33,170 nt of DNA from an uncultured Methylococcaceae bacterium (GCA_903944165.1 CAJAQT010000056.1:1-33170); one strand, 5' to 3'. Positions 9,197 through 19,260 are shown, counted from the first letter of the stretch. The notes: generated from the sequence alone by a model not told the origin. A program made the numbers and translations.

Positions 9197-9901
9197 ATGA
9201 ACTCAGCTATTTCTTGTCAAAATATTATTAAAACCTACAACACCGATGGACAAATCGTAACCGCCTTAAATGGTATCAATGTAGAAATTGGTTTAGGCGA
9301 ATTAATGATGTTAGTTGGTCCTTCTGGCTGTGGAAAGACGACCTTAATCTCAATTATTGCCGGCATCTTAAATCAGGATTCTGGACAATGTTTGCTATTT
9401 GGCGAAGATTTTCAAGCGCTAACAAACAAAGAACAATTACGTTTTCGAGCGCATAACATTGGCTTTGTCTTTCAAGCTTATAACTTGCTGCCCGCCCTTA
9501 ATGCCATTGAAAATGTCTCGGTACCGTTAATTATTAATGGCACCAAGCGTGCCATTGCTGAACAAAAAGCCAAAGAAATTTTGGAGCAAATGGGCTTAAG
9601 TGAGCGGATGAAAGCATTACCTGCACAATTATCTGGTGGTCAACAGCAGCGTGTTGCCATTGCACGAGCGCTCGTGCATTCGCCGCGTCTAATTGTCTGC
9701 GATGAACCCACCAGTGCGTTAGATCATAAAAGTGGGCACATCATTATGACTTTACTTAAAAGCATTGCCCTAAAACATGATCGTGCCTTAGTGATTGTTA
9801 CCCACGATGCACGTATTTTTAACTTTGCTGATCGTATTGCTGAAATGGATGATGGGCACATTATTAAAATTTCTACAACCACCGCAACAGAAACGAATTA
9901 A
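9197..9901 (+). CDS. ABC transporter ATP-binding protein (DevA/LolD/MacB type)
   Basis: This is the cytoplasmic ATPase that powers the preceding permease. All nucleotide-binding motifs are intact in 234 residues: Walker A GPSGCGKTT at 41-49, a Q-loop (GFVFQAYNLLPALNA), the signature LSGGQQQRVAIARAL at about 145, Walker B LIVCDEPTSALD, and the H-loop VTHD. The Q-loop and signature sequences place it with the LolD/MacB/DevA group, whose partners are FtsX-like permeases that work by mechanotransmission instead of classical transport through a channel. It starts three bases after the permease stop, so the two form one operon. No third gene follows on the same operon: the next gene begins after an 86-base gap and is unrelated. 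The substrate cannot be told from the sequence. Confidence 0.9.
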   Translation: MNSAISCQNIIKTYNTDGQIVTALNGINVEIGLGELMMLVGPSGCGKTTLISIIAGILNQDSGQCLLFGEDFQALTNKEQLRFRAHNIGFVFQAYNLLPALNAIENVSVPLIINGTKRAIAEQKAKEILEQMGLSERMKALPAQLSGGQQQRVAIARALVHSPRLIVCDEPTSALDHKSGHIIMTLLKSIALKHDRALVIVTHDARIFNFADRIAEMDDGHIIKISTTTATETN

Positions 9902-9987
9902 TGTTTCTGCATACGTGTTTAAAATAAAAACATCAGGTGATAGCACATCCTTAAGTCATTTTTAACAGATAAACAGGTGTAGACACA

Positions 9988-10536
9988 ATGAATACTAAAC
10001 AACCAACTTATGATGATATTTTAAGACTTTTTCAAGAGACGGATCGTAAATTTCAAGAAATGAGCCGAGAAATTCAGGCAACTAGCCGAGAAGTTAAGGT
10101 TGTAAATGTATCGATTGGGAGGCTAGGTAATCGCTTGGGTGATTTTGTGGAAGAAATGGTGCGTCCAGCTGCCGTGCGCGTGTTTCGTGAACAAGGGATT
10201 GATGTTCATGAGGTACATCGCGGAGTAGAAGCGAATCGTGGTGGGGAAAATATTGAAATCGATTTGTTGGTGGTCAACACAACCAATGTCGTAGCAGTTG
10301 AGTGTAAAAGTATGCTAAGCATAGATGATGTAAATCAGCATTTGACTGCCTTGGCTAAGCTTAAAAAAATGTTGCCGACCTACGCTGAAAAAAAGGTGAT
10401 GGGCGCAGTAGCGGCGATGGTCTTGCCAGATAATGTTGCCCGTTATGCCTATCAACAGGGGCTGTTTGTGATTTCGCAATCAGGCGATTATTTGTTAATT
10501 CGTAATGACGCGAAATTTAAGCCTCATATTTGGTAG
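9988..10536 (+). CDS. DUF3782-like coiled-coil/PD-(D/E)XK nuclease-fold protein
   Basis: This 182-residue soluble protein has a short N-terminal coiled coil (about residues 10-40, with repeats of the form DRKFQEMSREIQATSREVK) and a C-terminal domain resembling the restriction-endonuclease fold. The core motif is visible as EIDLLVVNTTNVVAVECKS, matching the D...ExK pattern of PD-(D/E)XK proteins, with a preceding glutamate in GGENIEID. DUF3782-type proteins with this layout occur in many copies in filamentous sulfur bacteria and cyanobacteria; their function is not established and nuclease activity is inferred only from the fold. A potential Shine-Dalgarno (CAGGTG) is upstream of the ATG. It stands alone between the ABC operon and the oppositely oriented GH17-like gene. 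Confidence 0.7.
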   Translation: MNTKQPTYDDILRLFQETDRKFQEMSREIQATSREVKVVNVSIGRLGNRLGDFVEEMVRPAAVRVFREQGIDVHEVHRGVEANRGGENIEIDLLVVNTTNVVAVECKSMLSIDDVNQHLTALAKLKKMLPTYAEKKVMGAVAAMVLPDNVARYAYQQGLFVISQSGDYLLIRNDAKFKPHIW

Positions 10537-10613
10537 CCCTGTAGGTCGGTCACTGTCTGTATTAAGTGAGTAGCAACTTTTGTTAAAAAACTTTTACACG
10601 AACACTTGCATTG

Positions 10614-11654
10614 TTATTTACCAAAGTTAAGGTATTTATTACACGCATACGGAGCAACGCCTTCACATATTCCCCAAAACTTTCCTGAACCACCTTCTTT
10701 TGCAGCTTTCCATTGCTCTGAAAAAGCTTCAAAAACAACGCCGGTAACTTTTTTCTGAGCTAATTTCTTTAAGGTAGACTGCACAACTAAGGCTTGATTT
10801 TGTAAACTTGCCGTTGCACAACTACCTGCCCCGCCGCCCGTTTGAGCTGTCGTGTTGGCTGGCCAGCCAAATTCGGTAATAATCACTTCTTTCCCTGGAT
10901 TAGCACGCTGTACTTGTTCTAAACGTGCCAGATGAAAATCTGCGGCATGTTCTGCACTGACGCAGTCATGTAATGATGAATAAATATTTTCCCACCAAGG
11001 AAAAATATTAATGCCAATCCAATCCACTTGCTCTGAAAATGCAGTTTTCTGACAACTAACTGATCGATTGCACCATTCCCACCACGTATCAATCGTTGAA
11101 ATTGCTTGGCTTATTTTTGCTTCGCGTAAGGCATTTAAGCATCGGGTAATTTCTTTATCATACGCATAATCGCGGCGCGTTCTAACTTCAGAACCACAGC
11201 TCACTTTTATAATGGTATCTTTAAATTCACGCGCCAGATAAATCCCTTTAGAAATTGATTGTGTATTAACGATAGGATCATTATCAATCCATAAAATGGC
11301 AATGACTTTTATGTTGCGCTGCTGAGCCTCGTAAAAAATATCTTCCAAGCCACCAAGCACTCCGTAAGTCATAATGCAGCGAAACGGCGTTTGCTTAAGC
11401 ACATGATCTAATAATTTTCCTAATAATTGTTTGGATGGTTGCGCACCATAATCAGGGCTTAAATTATCCACATACGGACTAAATGCTAAACAGTGCATGG
11501 GCTTTTCAAGACTGCTGGGCACGTGGCTATTTTTTGCATTAACCGCACCAGAATATAGCCAAGCTACACTTATCAGCAAAAACAACAGTTGATTAACACC
11601 GAAACACTTTCTATTCTTGCATTGAATAAACATATAAAATTTAGTGATAGTCAT
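10614..11654 (-). CDS. Secreted glycoside hydrolase family 17-like protein
   Basis: This is a probable exported beta-glucanase-like enzyme. The family's two catalytic glutamates appear in their usual contexts: the acid/base in VSCGSEVRTRRDY and the nucleophile in VIITEFGWPANT, separated by a beta/alpha-barrel with WIGINIFPWWEN between them. GH17 enzymes act on beta-1,3-glucans, and some bacterial relatives are transglycosylases in cyclic glucan synthesis. The ORF-track start is a TTG at 11669; the next in-frame ATG (11654) or the one at 11633 is more likely. A start at 11633 would leave an N-terminal signal segment (GVNQLLFLLISVAWLYSGAVNA) after a basic n-region. The gene stands alone, opposite to both neighbours, with no Shine-Dalgarno visible for any start. 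Family assignment is good; the substrate is unknown. Confidence 0.75.
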   Translation of the reverse strand: MTITKFYMFIQCKNRKCFGVNQLLFLLISVAWLYSGAVNAKNSHVPSSLEKPMHCLAFSPYVDNLSPDYGAQPSKQLLGKLLDHVLKQTPFRCIMTYGVLGGLEDIFYEAQQRNIKVIAILWIDNDPIVNTQSISKGIYLAREFKDTIIKVSCGSEVRTRRDYAYDKEITRCLNALREAKISQAISTIDTWWEWCNRSVSCQKTAFSEQVDWIGINIFPWWENIYSSLHDCVSAEHAADFHLARLEQVQRANPGKEVIITEFGWPANTTAQTGGGAGSCATASLQNQALVVQSTLKKLAQKKVTGVVFEAFSEQWKAAKEGGSGKFWGICEGVAPYACNKYLNFGK

Positions 11655-11761
11655 GAGGTGATAGGGCAATAATTGATTATCTTTTTACTAAGTCAGGGAT
11701 GAACCAACGCCTAGACTAGGGTAGAATGATAAGGCTGATGACATACATTAACAAAGAAAAT

Positions 11762-11770
11762 TGATATAAA
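11762..11770 (+). promoter_or_regulatory. Candidate extended -10 promoter for the small periplasmic protein gene
   Basis: The sequence TGATATAAA fits an extended -10 element (TGn followed by TATAAA). It would start transcription near 11778, leaving a leader of about 80 bases before the ATG at 11856. No convincing -35 is present, which is usual for extended -10 promoters. Confidence 0.4.
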
Positions 11771-11855
11771 TTTACCTTTGTTAAATTTATTTATCACGTC
11801 TACTGCAACGCTCATGCAGGATTTAATCATACCCTCTACTCACGACGGAACTAAA

Positions 11856-12257
11856 ATGAAAAAAATTTTATTATTAGCCACTACTGTATTTTTTTCTCAG
11901 GCACTTTTTGCTGCGACGGATCATTTTTACCTTAAAGAAGGTAATCATATACAACACATGAAAATCACTAAATTAAATGACGAAGTGATTGTTACTGCCG
12001 ATGTGGATTTTGAACCCAATGCAAATGAATCTAACGCTAAAGCATGTGCTGGTGATATTGCTGGTCAAGCAAAATTTATCTCAGAAAACGAATTATTGAT
12101 GAAAAAACATGCCGAGTCTGCCGCCAGTTATTGTGAACTCACTATCAATCTGACTAATACTGGTGCCACGGTGAAACAATCTGAAGGCTGTAACTATTTT
12201 GCTACGGGTATCTGCCACTTTTCAACGGCAAACAACGAGTTAAAAAAAGTTAATTAA
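11856..12257 (+). CDS. Small periplasmic protein of unknown function
   Basis: I do not recognise a named family. The start is moved from 11778 to the internal ATG at 11856, because this gives a clean signal peptide (MKKILLLATTVFFSQALFA, cleaved before ATD) and leaves the sequence upstream as an untranslated leader. The mature protein is about 114 residues, with four cysteines (ACAGDIAG, SYCELTIN, EGCNYF, GICHF) that could form two disulfides. The spacing C...G.A.F...C.L.I......V.Q..GC.YF..G.C.F resembles small periplasmic domains found in many proteobacterial hypothetical proteins. It is monocistronic: a divergent glycosidase gene lies upstream and the dispersed repeat element R1 begins about 85 bases downstream. 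A role in the envelope is all that can be inferred. Confidence 0.75.
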   Translation: MKKILLLATTVFFSQALFAATDHFYLKEGNHIQHMKITKLNDEVIVTADVDFEPNANESNAKACAGDIAGQAKFISENELLMKKHAESAASYCELTINLTNTGATVKQSEGCNYFATGICHFSTANNELKKVN

Positions 12258-12343
12258 AGCTGTGTTTTTCAGCAGTTACGGTAATGAATATAAAACAAAA
12301 TAGGCTTAGCGTTATTATCACTGACTTAAGCTTTTATGTATCT

Positions 12344-12487
12344 TATTTCCTTGCTGGTTTGAGACTCTCCTTTTAGGAAGATTTGTTTAAAATTGATAAC
12401 GATGCGTTAACTCGTTATTTAAGACTAAGCGCAGCAATCCCCACTGACAACTAGCCGCCGGCGAATGTGGTCAGCGGGGATTGAAAC
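12344..12487 (+). repeat. Dispersed structured element, copy R1
   Basis: This 144-base element is shared with R2 at 28690-28846. The first 19 bases (TATTTCCTTGCTGGTTTGA) are identical in both, and blocks of similarity continue to a shared tail (GGTCAGCG.GGATT.AAAC). R1 can fold into at least three stems: TTTGAG with TTTAAA through G-U pairs, ATAACGA (12396-12402) with TCGTTAT (12412-12418), and AATCCCC-CTGAC (12436-12448) with GTCAG-GGGGATT (12470-12482). It fills most of the 284-base gap before the HDOD regulator gene. No protein is encoded and there is no T-tract after the last stem, so it is not a simple terminator. It could be a small RNA, a leader element or a non-autonomous repeat. Confidence 0.7.
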
Positions 12488-12541
12488 ATATTTAAAACTA
12501 ACGTATCAGCTTAACTTTACCCGCATCTATTTATTACTGAA

Positions 12542-13771
12542 ATGCCTAAAAAAATTTTAATTGTTGATGACTCCCAAGAATTACGACAATTGGTCACAAT
12601 TGCACTCGATTTTCCTGACTTTGTTATTTTTCAAGCCGCTAATGCTAATGAAGCCCTAGCTGCAATGACCAAAAATAAACCTGATTTAATTGTTTTAGAC
12701 ATCATGATGCCTGGCACAATGGATGGTTTTCAATTATGCAAATATATTAAATCTAACTTACAAAGCAAATCAATAAAAGTGCTATTGCTTACTTCAAGGG
12801 CACAAGCCTCTGATATTAAAGAAAGCATTCAAGTTAAAGCTGATGGTTATGTAGTTAAACCTTTTACGCCGATGGTGTTACAAAACAAAATCTCTGAATT
12901 ACTTTTTGGTAGCGCAGATGCTATTGATTTTAAAAAACACAAAACCTCTTCAGCTGCTAATGAAAAAACCAACTCTTCTTTAGGTTTTGATTTCCCCCCA
13001 CGACCTACTAGCTTGATTGCTATCCAACAAGAAAGTAATAAAAAATATCCAGATATTAGTATTGTTGCGCATGAAATAGCGGCTGATATTACCCTTTCAG
13101 CCGCATTGCTAAAAACGGTTAATGCGCCTTTCTATGGCTTACAAAATAAAGTAACCTCGGTATCAGACGCAGTTAATCTAATCGGTTTAACACGAACTTT
13201 ACATCTAGTGACCGCAGTATCCATTCGTAAAAGCATAGAGTTACCCAGCAGCCTTGCTAATTTTTGGGATGACGCAACAAAATCTGCGGTGATGGCAGCA
13301 AGCATTGCTAAACACTTAGAAATGGATCCTAACTTAGCGTATTTAATGGGCTTATTTCATGACGCCGCAATTCCACTAATGGCTGTAAAATTTCCTGACT
13401 ATCTAACAAATCAACTCGAATTTCAAAATAGTACACAAGGTTTACATAACGCTGAACAAGCAAAATACAATATGAACCACGCTATGTTAGGTAGCTTGCT
13501 TGCCAGAACCTGGTACTTACCTCACCCCCTTATCGAGGCTATTCGCTTACACCATTCCGTCAATTTATTTTCGCTGGGCCTTGATAATGCAATTATTAAT
13601 CTCGTTACAGTGAATCTTGTTGCCGATAATATCGCTTATAAACTTAAAGGCGATATTGATAATATATACACAGAACTTGAGGAATCGATTCGTAAACATC
13701 TGGGTTTATTAGATAACACCAATTATCAATCGGTTATTGATACCGCCTTAGATTCGATTAATCAAGAATAA
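12542..13771 (+). CDS. Response regulator with receiver and HDOD domains
   Basis: This is a cytoplasmic two-component regulator of 409 residues. The receiver domain occupies about residues 1-122 and has its key residues: the acidic pair in LIVDDSQ, the phosphorylated aspartate in DLIVLDIMMPG, the switch threonine in LLLTSRA and the lysine in VVKPFTP. After a polar linker (about 125-150), residues 155-340 form an HDOD domain (FPPRPTSLIAIQQE, LLKTVNAPFYGLQNKVTSVSDAVNLIGL), a relative of HD phosphohydrolases that generally lacks the catalytic metal ligands and acts in signalling. Receiver-HDOD proteins often control motility, biofilm or second-messenger pathways, but no sensor kinase or target is adjacent here. 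The start has no clear Shine-Dalgarno. Its stop lies six bases from the stop of the convergent hypF gene. Confidence 0.88.
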   Translation: MPKKILIVDDSQELRQLVTIALDFPDFVIFQAANANEALAAMTKNKPDLIVLDIMMPGTMDGFQLCKYIKSNLQSKSIKVLLLTSRAQASDIKESIQVKADGYVVKPFTPMVLQNKISELLFGSADAIDFKKHKTSSAANEKTNSSLGFDFPPRPTSLIAIQQESNKKYPDISIVAHEIAADITLSAALLKTVNAPFYGLQNKVTSVSDAVNLIGLTRTLHLVTAVSIRKSIELPSSLANFWDDATKSAVMAASIAKHLEMDPNLAYLMGLFHDAAIPLMAVKFPDYLTNQLEFQNSTQGLHNAEQAKYNMNHAMLGSLLARTWYLPHPLIEAIRLHHSVNLFSLGLDNAIINLVTVNLVADNIAYKLKGDIDNIYTELEESIRKHLGLLDNTNYQSVIDTALDSINQE

Positions 13772-13777
13772 CACGTG

Positions 13778-16033
13778 CTATTTTTGGCTAGCGTTAGCAT
13801 CAATAAGCTGGCCAAAACTAATACCTCCGTCGTTACTTGGTATCACTTCGTGAAGCAATACCTCAAAGCCCATGCATGTCAATTTGGCAACGACTTGCTC
13901 CGTTAATAAGCGATTCTGAAAAACACCGCCCGTTAAACCAACCTTGTGGACTGCACATGTTTTTCTAAGCAGTTGCGCCTGATCAACTAACATTGCCACT
14001 AAACTTGCATGAAACACTGAGCTCCGCGTGCTTGGGCTAAGCGACTGATTATTTAAATAAGAAATTAAATCCCCCCAATCACTTATCCACACACCAGCAG
14101 AATTATTACGTAAAGGTAGGGCTATTATTTCCTCTGTTGGCTGAGCGATAGCTTCAAATTGCATTGCGGCTTGACCTTCAAAATGTGCATAGTGACACAC
14201 ACCAGTTAATGCTGCGGCAGCATCAAATAAACGCCCCACTGAACTACTCAATGGACAATTTATCTTTTGCTGCCAAATTGAATGTAGCAACGATAAATCT
14301 ATTGGACACGTCTGCCAATCAATTCCCTGAGCCCAACTGACTGATGCCGCAGTGCGCCAAGGCTCTCGACTGGCTTGATTGCCGCCTAATAAATAAAACG
14401 GCTTAATTGATCCAACACGTCGCCACTTGCCTATTTCACCTAACAAGGTTTCGCCTCCCCAAGCACTGCCATCTTCACCATATCCCGTGCCATCCCATGC
14501 AAATACGATAGCAGTGCCATGCTCATGATGCTCGCCCATTAACGCTGACGCATGGGCATGATGATGCCACACCTGTTGCACCGGCAGTCCCTGTCGATGT
14601 GCCCAAAGCGTACTAAAATAATCAGGGTGAGCATCGCAAATAATCAATTCTGGGGTAATTTCGTACATACGTTGTAAATCGTTGATGCAATCTTCAAACA
14701 CCTGCTGACTACGCAATGATCCTAACTGCCCAATATGCGGTGAGATAATAATGCGCTCATCTACACCTAAGGCAATGGTGTTTTTTCCATCCGCCCCCAC
14801 GGCAAGCATTGGACATTTAAAAGCAAACGACATTTGATGTTCGATGGGCGCACTCCCTCTAGCTAAACGAAGTGGACGCATTTTTCCTGCAATTGACCGA
14901 AAAATCGAATCATCTGCCTGATGTAAAATAGGTCGATTATGATGTAAAAACGCATCTGCCACGTCACTTAACTGCGCTTCCACCTCAGTTGCTGAGATAC
15001 ATACCGGCTCATTGGAAATATTGGCAGAAGTTGCAATCAGTGGCTTAGCAAATGCCTCAGTGATTAAATAATGCACCGGGCTATAAGGCAAAAACACCCC
15101 TAATTCATTCATATTTGGAGCAATATTTTCGGGTAACATAAAATCTGAGCGCTTGTTAAGCAATACAATAGGCCGTATAGGCGAGGTTAAACAGACTTGC
15201 TCTGCGTACGTGAGTTGCACATAGCGCTCAATGAAATCAGTACCTAACGCCCCTAAACTGGGCATTAAGACCGCAAAGGGTTTAACTGGGCGATGTTTTC
15301 GTTCACGTAAACGAGCAATAACAGCGGTATCTGTTGCATCACAGAGCAAATGGTACCCGCCAATCCCCTTAACAGCGATGATCAAGCCCTGTTGTAAACT
15401 GGCAATACAGGCAGCCAAGCTATGCTCTACGGTGCAAGATGCAGTGCGCTCTTTGCTCACAAAAGACAGCGTTGGGCCACAGTCAGGACAGGCTAAGGGC
15501 TGTGCATGATAGCGTCGATCTAAGGGATTAGCGTATTCATCTTTACATGCTGCACATAATGGAAAATTCTGCATAGTGGTATTACAACGATCATAAGGCA
15601 ACCGCTCAATGATGCTATAACGTGGTCCACATTGTGTGCAATTGATGAAAGGATAACGATAACGCCGTTGTTCTGGACTGCGCATTTCAAGCAAACAATC
15701 TTGGCAAACATAATAATCTGGGGGAACATAGCCGTGCGTGGACTGCGCTTGAATACTCTCTTCAATACGAAAATCAAGGTAATGCAAGCATGGTTTCTGG
15801 CTTATCTGAAGTGGATTTGGTCTCGCCAGTGGCGGTGCTAATGCCAATAAATCAACGGCAAACGCTTCAAGCTCGTGCGTGTTGCCCTCAATCCAAAGCT
15901 CAACTAAGCTTGACCTATTGCGCACCCAGCCTGTTAACTGGTAGTGATGGGCAAGCCTGCTGACAAAAGGTCGAAACCCCACCCCCTGAACTCGCCCAGT
16001 AACGGTAATATGATAAGCCTTAGCTATCGACAT
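13778..16033 (-). CDS. hypF: Carbamoyltransferase HypF, [NiFe]-hydrogenase maturation
   Basis: HypF uses carbamoyl phosphate and ATP to make the thiocarbamate on HypE that becomes the cyanide ligands of the [NiFe]-hydrogenase active site. All domains are present in 751 residues: an N-terminal acylphosphatase domain (VTGRVQGVGFRPFVSR), two zinc-binding regions with four CxxC pairs (CQDC, CTQC, CAAC, CPDC; about residues 109-190), a YrdC-like domain (KPFAVLMPS, ATSANISNEPV; about 200-380), and a Kae1-like C-terminal domain with the metal-binding HHHAHASALMGEH and WDGTGYGEDGSAWGGE. No key residue appears lost. The gene begins 42 bases after proB with an AAGG-type Shine-Dalgarno, so it may be read as the last gene of an obgE-proB-hypF unit. 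No hydrogenase or other hyp gene is in the window. Confidence 0.95.
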   Translation of the reverse strand: MSIAKAYHITVTGRVQGVGFRPFVSRLAHHYQLTGWVRNRSSLVELWIEGNTHELEAFAVDLLALAPPLARPNPLQISQKPCLHYLDFRIEESIQAQSTHGYVPPDYYVCQDCLLEMRSPEQRRYRYPFINCTQCGPRYSIIERLPYDRCNTTMQNFPLCAACKDEYANPLDRRYHAQPLACPDCGPTLSFVSKERTASCTVEHSLAACIASLQQGLIIAVKGIGGYHLLCDATDTAVIARLRERKHRPVKPFAVLMPSLGALGTDFIERYVQLTYAEQVCLTSPIRPIVLLNKRSDFMLPENIAPNMNELGVFLPYSPVHYLITEAFAKPLIATSANISNEPVCISATEVEAQLSDVADAFLHHNRPILHQADDSIFRSIAGKMRPLRLARGSAPIEHQMSFAFKCPMLAVGADGKNTIALGVDERIIISPHIGQLGSLRSQQVFEDCINDLQRMYEITPELIICDAHPDYFSTLWAHRQGLPVQQVWHHHAHASALMGEHHEHGTAIVFAWDGTGYGEDGSAWGGETLLGEIGKWRRVGSIKPFYLLGGNQASREPWRTAASVSWAQGIDWQTCPIDLSLLHSIWQQKINCPLSSSVGRLFDAAAALTGVCHYAHFEGQAAMQFEAIAQPTEEIIALPLRNNSAGVWISDWGDLISYLNNQSLSPSTRSSVFHASLVAMLVDQAQLLRKTCAVHKVGLTGGVFQNRLLTEQVVAKLTCMGFEVLLHEVIPSNDGGISFGQLIDANASQK

Positions 16034-16075
16034 AAACCACTTACCTTATGAGATTGTATTATTTCGCGGCTGTAA

Positions 16076-18233
<2,158 letters not shown>

Positions 18234-18345
18234 TCAATAAAAATATTTTTAGTCATTAAGGTCATCGATTAAATATATCCATTACACGTTAAATTAAATC
18301 GATAAAATAATTTCAAGGTGCTCTCTGTAGCTAATCGCCCAAAAC

Positions 18346-18379
18346 AAAAAAGCTCCGCCCTAAAGGGAGGAGCTTTTTT
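18346..18379 (-). terminator. Intrinsic terminator after rplU-rpmA
   Basis: An 11-base stem (AAAAAAGCTCC at 18346-18356 with GGAGCTTTTTT at 18369-18379) is extended by an inner CCC/GGG pairing around a TAAA loop. On the minus strand it ends in a T-run, so it should stop transcripts leaving rpmA before obgE. The symmetric A-run means it could also work on the plus strand. Confidence 0.85.
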
Positions 18380-18417
18380 GCATCAAGCTGAAGACTACTA
18401 AATTTGACAGTGGATAG

Positions 18418-18675
18418 TTAAGCAGCAACTACACTCACAAATTTACGATTTTTAGGCCCTTTCACTTGAAAAAGAACTTTACCTTCAGCCATTGCAAATA
18501 AAGTATGATCTTTTCCACACCCTACATTTAGACCTGCATGAAAATGGGTGCCGCGTTGACGAACGATAATATTACCCGCGTCAACATTTTCACCACCATA
18601 ACGCTTTACACCTAATCTCTTCGCGTTAGAATCGCGACCATTTCGTGTACTACCACCGGCTTTTTTGTGAGCCAT
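18418..18675 (-). CDS. rpmA: 50S ribosomal protein L27
   Basis: L27 sits near the peptidyl-transferase centre, with its N-terminus reaching toward the tRNA ends. The 85 residues are the usual length, and the conserved opening [16 protein letters not shown] starts directly, without the cleaved leader peptide seen in Firmicutes. [25 protein letters not shown] and [10 protein letters not shown] are hallmark segments. A strong Shine-Dalgarno (AGGAGT) precedes the ATG. It follows rplU by a short gap in the standard rplU-rpmA order and is followed by an intrinsic terminator. Confidence 0.98.
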   Translation of the reverse strand: MAHKKAGGSTRNGRDSNAKRLGVKRYGGENVDAGNIIVRQRGTHFHAGLNVGCGKDHTLFAMAEGKVLFQVKGPKNRKFVSVVAA

Positions 18676-18690
18676 TGTAAACTCCTAGAA

Positions 18691-19002
18691 TTAAGCTGAA
18701 ATACCAGTAATTTGGACTTCTGTATAATATTGACGATGCCCCATTTGTTTCATGTGGTGCTTACGTCTTCTAAATTTAATGATTTTAATTTTTTTGTGTC
18801 GACCTTGTGACATAACTGTTGCAGTCACTTTGCCGCCTTCGATAAAAGGCAAACCAATTTTGGTCTCATCATCGGTTTGAATCATGAGCACTTTATCAAA
18901 TTCGACAACATCCCCAGCACCTAATTCTAATTTTTCAATTTTTAAGGTACTCCCCTCTTCTACACGGTATTGTTTACCGCCAGTCTGAATTACAGCATAC
19001 AT
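18691..19002 (-). CDS. rplU: 50S ribosomal protein L21
   Basis: L21 is a primary binding protein of 23S rRNA in the large ribosomal subunit. I place the start at ATG 19002, giving [14 protein letters not shown] and 103 residues, the same length as the E. coli protein. The ORF-track start at 19020 is a TTG, and its first codons contain the likely Shine-Dalgarno (GGAG, nine bases before the ATG). The C-terminal basic segment ([24 protein letters not shown]) is typical. It is the first gene of the rplU-rpmA unit, and a good minus-strand promoter lies just upstream. Confidence 0.97.
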   Translation of the reverse strand: MYAVIQTGGKQYRVEEGSTLKIEKLELGAGDVVEFDKVLMIQTDDETKIGLPFIEGGKVTATVMSQGRHKKIKIIKFRRRKHHMKQMGHRQYYTEVQITGISA

Positions 19003-19048
19003 CGGTGTAAGCTCCGTCAAGCATTAATCTATTTTAAGTTAACTGAGA

Positions 19049-19077
19049 ATTGTATTTTTAACTCTATATTGAGTCAA
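19049..19077 (-). promoter_or_regulatory. Sigma-70-type promoter of rplU-rpmA
   Basis: On the minus strand, TTGACT (19077-19072) and TACAAT (19054-19049) are separated by exactly 17 bases, each one mismatch from consensus. Transcription would begin near 19042, leaving a leader of about 40 bases before the corrected rplU start. This is the best-formed promoter in the window and also supports the start at 19002. Confidence 0.7.
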
Positions 19078-19204
19078 CCTATAATTATTAGAATTACGCA
19101 ATAACGTATCATTATCCATAAAATATTTTGTCACCCACGCTTTTTATCACTTAATTTTATAGTAAAAATAGATTATCCCTTATAAAGCATCTAAATTTAT
19201 AAGC

Positions 19205-19210
19205 TATAAT
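19205..19210 (+). promoter_or_regulatory. Candidate -10 box for ispB
   Basis: A perfect TATAAT lies 50 bases before the ispB ATG in the divergent rplU/ispB region. The best upstream -35 match is poor, so the call rests on the -10 box and its position. Confidence 0.4.
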
Positions 19211-19260
19211 GACTCAGAAAAACGTAATCCCTTTGCCATTACTTTACTTTCGCACTTATT

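Noticed and set aside
9902-9987. ATGTTT/AAACAT inverted repeat as a terminator after the ABC operon
   Set aside because: The arms are short, AT-only in large part and widely spaced, and no T-run follows.
12450-12487. CRISPR array suggested by a GGATTGAAAC ending
   Set aside because: Only one repeat-like unit is present at each site, with no regular spacing or spacers, so there is no array; the likeness is kept as a finding on R2.
19003-19020. TTG start for rplU from the ORF track
   Set aside because: The codons include the Shine-Dalgarno for the ATG at 19002, which gives the standard 103-residue L21.
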